From assembly GCA_019116525.1 (NCBI GenBank), contig DXBM01000031.1, forward strand, positions 31,463-95,462: 64,000 nt of DNA, in the 5' to 3' direction. Below, piece after piece: positions 43,584 through 51,070 of the stretch; within the stretch, counting starts at the first letter, position 1, and every line of letters begins with the position of its first letter. This DNA comes from Candidatus Olsenella pullistercoris (GTDB lineage: Bacteria; Actinomycetota; Coriobacteriia; Coriobacteriales; Atopobiaceae). The notes under the pieces are model-generated. The model made no database searches and was not told the DNA's origin. It saw nothing but the letters and a program-made list of their open reading frames with translations. The translations under genes were made by a program, and so were the position numbers.

Positions 43584-43770
43584 GCCAGAAACGACCGCAA
43601 TTGGCTGAGACAAAGCGATGTGCGCGAACAAATTACGTCGCTCAACGAAACCCACACATCGACAGTGCGTTTCCGCAGATGACGAGTAGCCAAGAAGCCA
43701 TAAACGGCTAGGTCACCGTCGTCTGTCGTGCACTTCGCACAATCTAGGCCAGAAGTCGCCCGCTGAGCCT
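43584..43770. repeat. Inverted-repeat element family D, copy D2
   Basis: The left end matches D3 through GACCGC..TTGGCTGAGACAAAGC and GATGTGCGCGA.CAA.TT. The right 62 bases (ending in the exonuclease's last codons at 43786) align without gaps to the corresponding end of D1 at about 63% identity. It fills most of the 43446-43773 gap between the nuclease gene and the exonuclease gene. Confidence 0.65.
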
Positions 43771-43773
43771 CCC

Positions 43774-44736
43774 CTACAGCATGTTGCGCGCCGCGAACTC
43801 CGCTTGGACCGTGGCGAGCATGAGCTCCACGTCGTCTAGGCCGAGGTGACGCTCGGACTCATGGGGCTTGAGCGTGCCCCGACGGCGCGCCCAGCTCTCG
43901 AGAGCGGCAGGCCGTGACTCGCGCGGGAGCGTGCGCACCTCGGGGTCGACGCGGCGGCAGATGTCACGCGTGTCGATCGGGACCACGCGCCCCGCCTTGC
44001 GGGCCTCAGCGTAGCCGTCTATGTGCAGCATGAACCACGAGTCCTCGAAGGCGGCGTTGTGCGCCATGAAGGGGTAGGCGCACATGGCGGCGAGAAGCGC
44101 CTCCTGCACCTGGGCGTCCTCGCGGAAGGAGCGCTTCCCCTCAAGGTCAGACCAGCTGATCTTGTGGATGTCAGCGAGCGGGACACCCTTCTCGGCGTAC
44201 ATCTCGGGCAGGCCAAAGTACCCGGCGAAGGGATCGTGCGGCCGCGCGCCGGGGCCGATCGTCATGAACTCGAGGCCGACGTTGATGATGTAGCCACGAG
44301 CAGGGTCTCGGTCCGTGGTCTCGATATCGATGCCGACGACCATCCCGGAGACTGGAGCGTCCACCCAGGCGACGCCCAGGTCGCGGGCATCTGGTCCGGC
44401 GAGGGCGGCGACCTTCGCATCCTTTCGATGCTGAAGGACCGCGACGGCATGAATGAGGTCGGAGGTCGAGAGGCTGCGCGCCAGGCATGCCGGGGAGACG
44501 TTTCTCAGCCGCTCGGTGCCATAGCGGTCGCACACGTCACGGTTGCGGTCCGCGAGCGTGCGAACGAGCTCGAACGAGAACGCCTCCTTGCCCGCGGGCG
44601 CCGCGGCCCACGCCGACATCAGCGTGGTGAGCACGTCCTCGTTGCGCCCCCGCTCGGCAGCGAGCGACGCGTCATCGACGAGGAAGCCCGGAAACACGAG
44701 GGCGTTCGCGCACTCTATGGCTTGGCTCAGGTCCAC
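43774..44736 (-). CDS. DEDDh-type 3'-5' exonuclease family protein
   Basis: 320 residues from a GTG start (GGGAG 8 bases upstream). The N-terminal 125 residues are of unknown fold. The exonuclease domain has D137-x-E139 (VVGIDIETT), D232 (AHNAAFEDSWFM) and H297/D302 (HLGLDDVEL), so all four metal ligands and the general base are there. This resembles the DnaQ/RNase T group, acting on DNA or RNA ends. It is not adjacent to a polymerase. Its last codons lie in a direct repeat shared with the neighbouring nuclease gene. Confidence 0.85.
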   Translation of the reverse strand: MDLSQAIECANALVFPGFLVDDASLAAERGRNEDVLTTLMSAWAAAPAGKEAFSFELVRTLADRNRDVCDRYGTERLRNVSPACLARSLSTSDLIHAVAVLQHRKDAKVAALAGPDARDLGVAWVDAPVSGMVVGIDIETTDRDPARGYIINVGLEFMTIGPGARPHDPFAGYFGLPEMYAEKGVPLADIHKISWSDLEGKRSFREDAQVQEALLAAMCAYPFMAHNAAFEDSWFMLHIDGYAEARKAGRVVPIDTRDICRRVDPEVRTLPRESRPAALESWARRRGTLKPHESERHLGLDDVELMLATVQAEFAARNML

Positions 44737-44837
44737 GGGGCTCGCTCCCTTCACGCAAGAGGGGCGACTGCGCCCCAACGACCCCCTAGGCTAGCACGTC
44801 GCGGCGACGGCGGGCGCGGGGAAGGGCGCCGGACGCG

Positions 44838-45359
44838 CTACCTGGCGAGAATGACGCGGCCCTCCCGGCGCGGCCTCGCCTCGGGGACCTCCGCGGCGTA
44901 GCCCAGCACGCAGTGGCCGATGCCCTCGTAGTCTCCCTCGAGGCCGAGCTCTGAGAGGATGGCCCTCCCCTCGGCCGAGTCGAACTCCTCGTGGGCCCGG
45001 TGGATCCAGCAGCTCCCCAGCCCGAGCGCATGAGCGGCGAGCATGAGGTTCCCCATGACGAGGCTGCCGTCGTAGACGTGCGTGGGGACGTCGCGCGGGG
45101 CGAGCACCACGAGCACGACAGGCGCGCCGTAGAAGGGGTCGGCACCGGGACGGCCCATGATCTCGGCGTTCATTCGAGAGAGGCGGTCGCGCAGCTCGCG
45201 GTTGGTCACGGCAACGATGACGGGGCCCTGCCGACCCATGCCGCTCGCCGCCCAGAGGCCCGCCTCCACGACCTCGCTGATCACGTCATCCGACGGGACC
45301 TCGTCCGTGTACGCGCGCACGCTGCGGCGCTCGCGCATCGCCCTCAGGACCTCGTTCAT
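44838..45359 (-). CDS. Nitroreductase-family FMN oxidoreductase
   Basis: 173 residues. NAD(P)H:FMN-dependent reductase fold: RRSVRAYTDEVPSDDV near 11, ASGMGRQGPVIVAVTN, FYGAPVVLVVLA, GSLVMGNLMLAAHALGLGSCWI and the C-terminal GHCVLGYAAEVPEARPRRE. The substrate is unknown; such proteins reduce nitro or quinone compounds. Stands alone. Confidence 0.9.
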   Translation of the reverse strand: MNEVLRAMRERRSVRAYTDEVPSDDVISEVVEAGLWAASGMGRQGPVIVAVTNRELRDRLSRMNAEIMGRPGADPFYGAPVVLVVLAPRDVPTHVYDGSLVMGNLMLAAHALGLGSCWIHRAHEEFDSAEGRAILSELGLEGDYEGIGHCVLGYAAEVPEARPRREGRVILAR

Positions 45360-45484
45360 GGTGCCTCCTCGCTCACGATTTGCTGAGGTCGTTATACCCC
45401 ATCCGAGCGTGCGAGCGACCCGGCGCGGGGGTCCGACCGCGAGCAGGCAGACCGCGCGCGGACACCCACGACATGTCGCGCCAC

Positions 45485-46375
45485 CTACGAGAAGAGGCTC
45501 ATCGACGCGAGCGCGCGACGGAAGGCAACGTAGTCAACGCCCGCGCCCCTGGGGGTGGAAAGGCAGATGGGGATCGCAAGGGCGTCGCCCTTGGCGAGCG
45601 GTCGCATGACGCTCTCCGCCGACGACCACCCCAGGCCCCCGGCGACGATGAACGTGAAGCCGTTGCGAACGGAGAAGAACTCGGGGTCGGCCTCCCCGGT
45701 CGGCGCCTCGTAGACCTCGGATTGCAGGCCGTGCTCGCGATAGGCGTCCACCACGAACTCGCTGTAGTGCGCATAGTCGGTCGGTCGAAACACGGGGTAG
45801 GCGCTCAGCTCCTCGAGCGTGACGACCTCGCACCCGGCGAGCGGGTGGCCAACACCGAGCAGCACGGCCGACGACATCGTGCCGAGCCGGCCGCACACGA
45901 TTCCCTCGCCCTCGACGGGGCCGACGGTTATGGCAGCGTCGAGCGCCCCCGCCCGCAGCAGGGGAAGCCCCTCCTCGCAGGGGACGACCTCCACGCGCAC
46001 CTCGCGGCCGAGCACGCGCTCGCTCACTGCGGCGATGAGCGCACAGAACCTCCCGACGCCCCTGAACTCCGGGGCGCAGAACCCCATAACGAAGGGGCGC
46101 GCGCCGTCAGGCCCGCTCGGGCCGTCGCTGACGAAGCGCTCGAGCCCTCCCCACTCGGCGAGCACGCGCCGCGCCCGGTCGCAGAAGGCGCGCCCGAACG
46201 CAGTCGGCCTCACGCCGGCGCTCCCGCGCTCGAAGAGCGGGGCGCCAAGCTTGCCCTCGAGCTCGCCCATCGCCTTCGAGACCGCCTGCACGGAGACCCC
46301 CTCATGGGCGGCGGCGGCCGAGAAGCTGCCAAGGTCGACGATCGAGCACACGTACTTGAGCTGCTTGATGTTCAC
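45485..46375 (-). CDS. LysR-family transcriptional regulator
   Basis: 296 residues. HTH at the N-terminus (MNIKQLKYVCSIVDLGSFSAAAAHEGVSVQAVSKAMGEL) and a periplasmic-binding-like effector domain. Divergent from amylosucrase with a 230-base gap containing one AT-rich spot (CATTTTCAATATTTGCA, 46403-46420) that could hold both promoters and a LysR site. Control of amylosucrase is plausible from position only. Confidence 0.88.
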   Translation of the reverse strand: MNIKQLKYVCSIVDLGSFSAAAAHEGVSVQAVSKAMGELEGKLGAPLFERGSAGVRPTAFGRAFCDRARRVLAEWGGLERFVSDGPSGPDGARPFVMGFCAPEFRGVGRFCALIAAVSERVLGREVRVEVVPCEEGLPLLRAGALDAAITVGPVEGEGIVCGRLGTMSSAVLLGVGHPLAGCEVVTLEELSAYPVFRPTDYAHYSEFVVDAYREHGLQSEVYEAPTGEADPEFFSVRNGFTFIVAGGLGWSSAESVMRPLAKGDALAIPICLSTPRGAGVDYVAFRRALASMSLFS

Positions 46376-46605
46376 CGTCCTGCTCCCCCCTCCCCAAGCG
46401 CAGCATTTTCAATATTTGCACAGGGACGATGGCCCGGAACGAGCGCGGGAGCCCCTAAACGCGCGGTTGACGTGGCGCTTCGACACAGAACCCACCCCCC
46501 GCCGCGCCCTCTCGCCCGCTCGGCGGAGTCGCGCGCACGACGGGGCAAGGCGTCCTAAAGTGGATGTGAGAACGATTCCCTTTCCCATGCCCGAGAGGAC
46601 CACCC

Positions 46606-48492
46606 ATGCCCCAGAGAAACACCGTCAAGCGCCAGCCCCTCGCCCGCTCCGCCGCCAAGGCGCGCGCAGACGCGGTGTTCCTGAGCCGCCTGCGCCGGCA
46701 CCATGACGAGCTGCGCTGGCTCTACATGGAGCTCTATGACAACGGGTCGATGTTCGCCGAGCTCGTCGACGAGATGAGGCGCTTCTACGACGAGCGGCCC
46801 GCCGCCCTGCGAGAGCTCGACGAGCGTCGCGAGGGACGCGCGTGGTACCGAGAGCGCGACCTTCTCGGCATGCAGATGTACGTCGACAACTTCGCGGGCA
46901 CGCTCTCGGGCGTGGAGGGCCGTCTCGACTACCTCGAGCGGACGGGCGTGAGCTACGTCCACCTGATGCCGTTCCTCGACACGCCCGCGGACAGGAGCCG
47001 CTCGGACGGGGGCTACGCCGTGTCCGACTTCCGTCGCGTGAAGCCCGAGCTCGGCACGATGGACGACCTTGCCCGCCTCGCCGAGAAGTGCCATGAGAGC
47101 GGTATCAGCCTCTGCATGGACTTCGTCATGAACCACACCTCCGACGAGCACGAGTGGGCGCGGCGCGCCCGCGCCGGTGAGGGCGAGTACATGAGCCGCT
47201 ACTTCTTCACGTCCGACCAGGCCGTGATCGACCAGTACACGCGCGACGTGCCGCAGGTCTTCCCCACCACGGCCCCTGGCCACTTCACCTACCTTCCCGA
47301 GCTCGGCCAGAGCGTGATGACGCAGTTCTATCCCTACCAGTGGGACCTCAACTACAAGAATCCGCGCGTGTTCAACGAGATGATGTACAACTTCCTCTAC
47401 CTGGCCAACCGGGGCATGGACGTCATCCGCATCGACGCCGTGCCCTACATCTGGAAGCAGCTCGGCACCAACTGCCGCAACCTCCCGCAGGTCCACACAA
47501 TCGTGCGCATGATGCGCATGATCTCCGAGATAGTCTGCCCCGGCATCGTGCTTCTCGGCGAGGTCGTGATGGCTCCCGTGGAGGTGGTGCCCTACTTCGG
47601 CACCGTCGAGAAGCCCGAGTGCCACATGCTCTACAACGTGACCACGATGGCCACCACCTGGAACAGCGTGGCGTGCCGCGACACGCGCCTGCTGCGCCGG
47701 CAGCTCGAGGCGGTCTCGTCGCTGCCGCGCGAGTACACCTTCCTCAACTACCTGCGCTGCCACGACGACATCGGCTGGGGGCTCGACTACGCCACGCTCT
47801 CCGACTGGGGCATGGAGGAGGTTCCGCACAAGCATTACCTGAACGACTACTTCCAAGGGCTGACCGAGGGCTCGGTCTCTCGCGGCGAGCTCTACAACGC
47901 CGACCCCGTGACCGGCGACGCGCGCTTCTGCGCCACCACGGCGTCGATGTGCGGCGTCGAGGCCGCGGGCTTCGAGCGCGACGCCGCGGCGATGGAGGTG
48001 GCGCTGCGCAAGGACGTCATGCTCCACGCCTACCTGCTCACGCAGTCCGGCCTGCCGATCGTCTACAGCGGCGACGAGGTCGCCCAGGTAAATGATTACA
48101 CCTACAAAGAGGACCCCCAGAGGGCGGACGACTCCCGCTACATCCACCGCGGGCGCTTTGACTGGGACCTTGTCGAGAAGATCAAGGAGCCGGGAAGCGT
48201 TCAGCAGGTCGTCTACGACGCCATCCAGAGGCTCGAGGGCATCCGTCGCGAGCAGGACGTCTTTGACGCGGACGCCGAGGTCGAGATCGTGGGGTACGGA
48301 GACCCGGCCATCCTCTGGGTCACGCGCCGGCGCGCGGGCAGGACGCTCCACGCGGTCTTCAACTTCTCCGACGAGCCGCGCGAGGCCTGGATGCCAAACG
48401 ACGCGCCGCGCACCGACCTCCTCACCGGCAAACCCGGCGAGGGCGCGACCTTCTCGCTCGACGCCTGGGACTTTGTCTGGTGGCTCTGCTAG
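46606..48492 (+). CDS. Amylosucrase-like GH13 enzyme
   Basis: 628 residues. Transfers glucose from sucrose to an alpha-glucan, releasing fructose (amylosucrase, GH13_4). The amylosucrase-type N-terminal helical domain (RLRRHHDELRWLYMELYDNGSMFAELVDEM) precedes the barrel; catalytic Asp in DVIRIDAVPYIW (about 280), Glu in VLLGEVVM (about 319), Asp in CHDDIGW (about 387). DFVMNHTSDEHEW is also intact. A sucrose hydrolase or glucan-modifying activity is the alternative. The fructose released could be used by the fructokinase at 59418. Confidence 0.88.
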   Translation: MPQRNTVKRQPLARSAAKARADAVFLSRLRRHHDELRWLYMELYDNGSMFAELVDEMRRFYDERPAALRELDERREGRAWYRERDLLGMQMYVDNFAGTLSGVEGRLDYLERTGVSYVHLMPFLDTPADRSRSDGGYAVSDFRRVKPELGTMDDLARLAEKCHESGISLCMDFVMNHTSDEHEWARRARAGEGEYMSRYFFTSDQAVIDQYTRDVPQVFPTTAPGHFTYLPELGQSVMTQFYPYQWDLNYKNPRVFNEMMYNFLYLANRGMDVIRIDAVPYIWKQLGTNCRNLPQVHTIVRMMRMISEIVCPGIVLLGEVVMAPVEVVPYFGTVEKPECHMLYNVTTMATTWNSVACRDTRLLRRQLEAVSSLPREYTFLNYLRCHDDIGWGLDYATLSDWGMEEVPHKHYLNDYFQGLTEGSVSRGELYNADPVTGDARFCATTASMCGVEAAGFERDAAAMEVALRKDVMLHAYLLTQSGLPIVYSGDEVAQVNDYTYKEDPQRADDSRYIHRGRFDWDLVEKIKEPGSVQQVVYDAIQRLEGIRREQDVFDADAEVEIVGYGDPAILWVTRRRAGRTLHAVFNFSDEPREAWMPNDAPRTDLLTGKPGEGATFSLDAWDFVWWLC

Positions 48493-48572
48493 CGCGACGC
48501 CGAGGCGCCTTGGGGCGCCGCCCTCTCTCCCTGCCCCACGGCTCGCCTTGCCCCCACGGCTCGCCTTGGTGA

Positions 48573-48712
48573 GTGTGCAACATTTTTTATGACGATAAAT
48601 GATATACGTTCCATCGACCGTAAAAACCTGCAACAAACGGTCGATGGAACGTTTCTTATCCTCACATGAATCTCAAACTATTATTTATATAAGAAGTGTT
48701 GCCCACAACCCG
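48573..48712. repeat. AT-rich palindromic repeat family E, copy E3
   Basis: Outer GTGTGCAACA (48573) and GTTGCCCACAAC (48698-48709) match the ends of E1/E2. The centre holds a perfect 16-base hairpin ACGTTCCATCGACCGT (48606-48621)/(48637-48652) followed by TTTCTTATC, which may end amylosucrase transcription. The whole 48493-48849 gap is gene-free; two copies of CCCACGGCTCGCCTTG lie just before E3. Confidence 0.8.
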
Positions 48713-48849
48713 TGAGGGGACGGGGGCAACAAGGACAGCGACGGGGCGACAAGAACGACGAGAACGGCGACGGGGCGACAGGGCCGGCGCAGCAGTCGGC
48801 CCGGCCGCGTCGCCGCGACCGGGCCGAGCAGCTCATCGGGGACGCTGCC

Positions 48850-49173
48850 CTAGTGGGCCTCGTAGAGCTCGATGATCGCGTCGTCCTTGATGACGAAGCA
48901 CAGGCGATTCCCGCCGTCGAGCGTCTCGGGGCCAAAGATCACGCGGTCGGCGTCGAACATGTAGTGCTCGATGTCGTCAACGAGGTAGGCCACGTGCGGC
49001 TGCTTGGAGAGGACCTCGGGGAAGCGAGTGCCCTCCTCGAACTTGAGGTACTCGATCTTGTAGTCGTACTCGTCAACGGACTCGTTGACCCAGAAGCCGC
49101 CCCACTCGTTGTAGACCATGTTGGGCTTCTTGTTGAGGACCGGGATTCCGATGTGCATGTACTCGGCGGACAT
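48850..49173 (-). CDS. Small protein of unknown function in the dha operon
   Basis: 107 residues. Begins YMHIGIPVLNKKPN and ends CFVIKDDAIIELYEAH, which faintly recalls one half of a VOC/glyoxalase fold (HIGIPV...ELYE), but I do not assign it. It starts 6 bases after the dhaK stop, so it is the third gene of dhaL-dhaK-x, where a DhaM phosphodonor or a triose isomerase might be expected. It has no HPr-like or EIIA motif, so it is not DhaM. Confidence 0.7.
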   Translation of the reverse strand: MSAEYMHIGIPVLNKKPNMVYNEWGGFWVNESVDEYDYKIEYLKFEEGTRFPEVLSKQPHVAYLVDDIEHYMFDADRVIFGPETLDGGNRLCFVIKDDAIIELYEAH

Positions 49174-49179
49174 GGGGCA

Positions 49180-50175
49180 TCACTCCTTGAAGAAGGACGG
49201 GGTGTGGGCGGGCGTGTTCCAGAGCCTCTCGAACTCGTCGTCCCACTTGGCGACGTTCATCTGGAAGCCGCCGGACTCCTGGACCGTGAGGATCTCACCG
49301 ACCATGCTGGCCACGACCTCCACGCCCATTCCCTTGAAGAACTCGACGGCGTCCTTGAAGAGCACCAGCATCTCCATCATCGTGGTGGCGCCGCAGCCGT
49401 TGATCATCACGAACGCCCTGTCGCCGGCGCCGAGCCCCACCGCCTCGGCGAGCTTGGGCGCGATAAGCCCGATCGTCTCGGCGGAGGAGGCCATCGGCAC
49501 GCGCACGCCGCCGCCCTCGCCGTGCTGGCCTGCGCCGATCTCCATCTGGTCGGTCTCGCCGAGGTCCCCGAAGGACATGCCGTTCTGCGGGTGGGTGGCG
49601 TCGGTGCTCTTGACGGTGATCGAGGCCATGCTCGCGGCGTAGCGCTCGGCGATGTCCGCCACCTCGTCGAGGCTCTTGCCCTCGGCGGCCGCGGCGGCAA
49701 CGATGTGGTAGAGCGGCACGCAGCCGGCGAGGCCGCGCTTGTTGTCCTCGCCCTCCGGGTCATAGCGAATCTCCTCGCCGGTCACGACCTGGCGCACGTT
49801 CATGCCGGCCTTCTTGGCGAGCTTCATGGCCTGCTTGCCAGCGAGCTGGTCGCCGGCGTAGTTGAGGGTGAGCAGCAGGACGCCGTGACCGTGGTCGGCG
49901 AGCTTCATGGCCTCGAACACCGCCATGCCGTTGGGCGCCGCGAAGATGTCGCCGTCCACCTGCACGTCGACCATGCCGCGCCCGACGAAGCCCTTCTGCG
50001 CGGGCTCGTGGCCCGAGCCGCCGTAGGTGACGATGCCCACGCGGTCGGCGCCCTCGAGCGCGCGGCTCACGACCGTGTGGCCGTCCACCGTGACGATGTC
50101 GCCGTAGGCGAGCGCAAAGCCCTCGAGCTCCTCGTCGGTGATCGTGTCCTGAGCGTTGATGAACTTCTTCATCAT
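49180..50175 (-). CDS. dhaK: DhaK, dihydroxyacetone kinase substrate-binding subunit
   Basis: 331 residues. Binds dihydroxyacetone (or a related triose/tetrulose) covalently through H218 (GAGQHGEGG), with H56 in GGSGHEPAQKGFVG. Both sit at the same numbers as in E. coli DhaK. Tandem ATGs at 50175/50172, GAGGAG upstream. Works with DhaL, encoded 40 bases upstream. No DhaM is adjacent, so either ATP or the general PTS through a remote DhaM would supply phosphate. Confidence 0.95.
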   Translation of the reverse strand: MMKKFINAQDTITDEELEGFALAYGDIVTVDGHTVVSRALEGADRVGIVTYGGSGHEPAQKGFVGRGMVDVQVDGDIFAAPNGMAVFEAMKLADHGHGVLLLTLNYAGDQLAGKQAMKLAKKAGMNVRQVVTGEEIRYDPEGEDNKRGLAGCVPLYHIVAAAAAEGKSLDEVADIAERYAASMASITVKSTDATHPQNGMSFGDLGETDQMEIGAGQHGEGGGVRVPMASSAETIGLIAPKLAEAVGLGAGDRAFVMINGCGATTMMEMLVLFKDAVEFFKGMGVEVVASMVGEILTVQESGGFQMNVAKWDDEFERLWNTPAHTPSFFKE

Positions 50176-50215
50176 GGGCGGTCTCCTCTCAGCCGCTTGT
50201 CCTGCGCGGGCGCGC

Positions 50216-50821
50216 TCACGCCTCCGCAAGTCCCTTGAAGAACCTCGCCATCGAGACGGCGCCCGCGTCGGGCGTCCCGATGGTCTTGTCGCCGTAGCTC
50301 TTGGCGCGCCCGAACTTGGAGACGAAGTCCTTGGTCGCCTCGGCGCCGCGCTCGGCGGCCGCCGCTGCCTCGTCAAAGAGGTCGAGCTCGTCGCCCGAGC
50401 AGGCCGCCACGGCCTCGCTCGCGGGAATCAGCGCGTCCATCATGGTCTTGTCGCCCACCTTGGCGCCGCTCATGTCGGAGAGCTCGTCGAGCGCGTTGGC
50501 GAACATCGCCTTGAGGTCGTCTACCGAGGCCTCGGAGCCCTCGGGCGCGGCCTCCTGGAGGCCGTCGAGCCAGGTGTTCCAGAGGGGCACCGCGCTGCCT
50601 CCGTTGAGCGCCATCACCGCCATCGCCGCGTCGTCGAGCATCTCCTTGATGCCGCCGGAGGAGGCCCCCACGGCGGCGCTCACGGCAGAGGCGATCTTCA
50701 CCATCGTGATGCCGTGGTCCGCGTCGCCGAACGCCGAGTCGATCCGGGTCAGCTCGTCCTCGGCGGCAATCACCTCCGTGCAGGCGTGCAAGAGCCGCTC
50801 GGAAAGCTCGTCTCGTGTCAT
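50216..50821 (-). CDS. dhaL: DhaL, dihydroxyacetone kinase nucleotide-binding subunit
   Basis: 201 residues, helical barrel carrying the nucleotide. Mg-binding aspartates in DSAFGDADHG (D28, D33, D35), NGGSAVPLWNTW, and GDKTMMDAL, GDKTIGTPDAGA near the C-terminus. First gene of dhaL-dhaK-107aa. Confidence 0.95.
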   Translation of the reverse strand: MTRDELSERLLHACTEVIAAEDELTRIDSAFGDADHGITMVKIASAVSAAVGASSGGIKEMLDDAAMAVMALNGGSAVPLWNTWLDGLQEAAPEGSEASVDDLKAMFANALDELSDMSGAKVGDKTMMDALIPASEAVAACSGDELDLFDEAAAAAERGAEATKDFVSKFGRAKSYGDKTIGTPDAGAVSMARFFKGLAEA

Positions 50822-51070
50822 CGGTGCCCCCTGTCTCGCGTTCGCGTTGGCACGATTGTATGGAGCGCGGCAACGGGCGGGCCCCGCCTCCGGGCGAGCA
50901 GCCCCGAGGGTTCGGCAAGCGTTCGGTCCGGTGGTCCCGCGCCTGGGAGCAGGGCGCGCGGCGAGGGGCTATGGCGGATGCTGTCCGATTCTTTACACAA
51001 CAGCGCGTGACCCGAGCGCCCGGCGCTCGTAAGGTAGAGGGGCAACAGCGCAGAGCGATCTGGAGGACGC

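Noticed and set aside
48504..48519. GGCGCC-TTGG-GGCGCC hairpin after amylosucrase as terminator
   Set aside because: Short stem and no T-run; the hairpin with T-run inside E3 is a better candidate.
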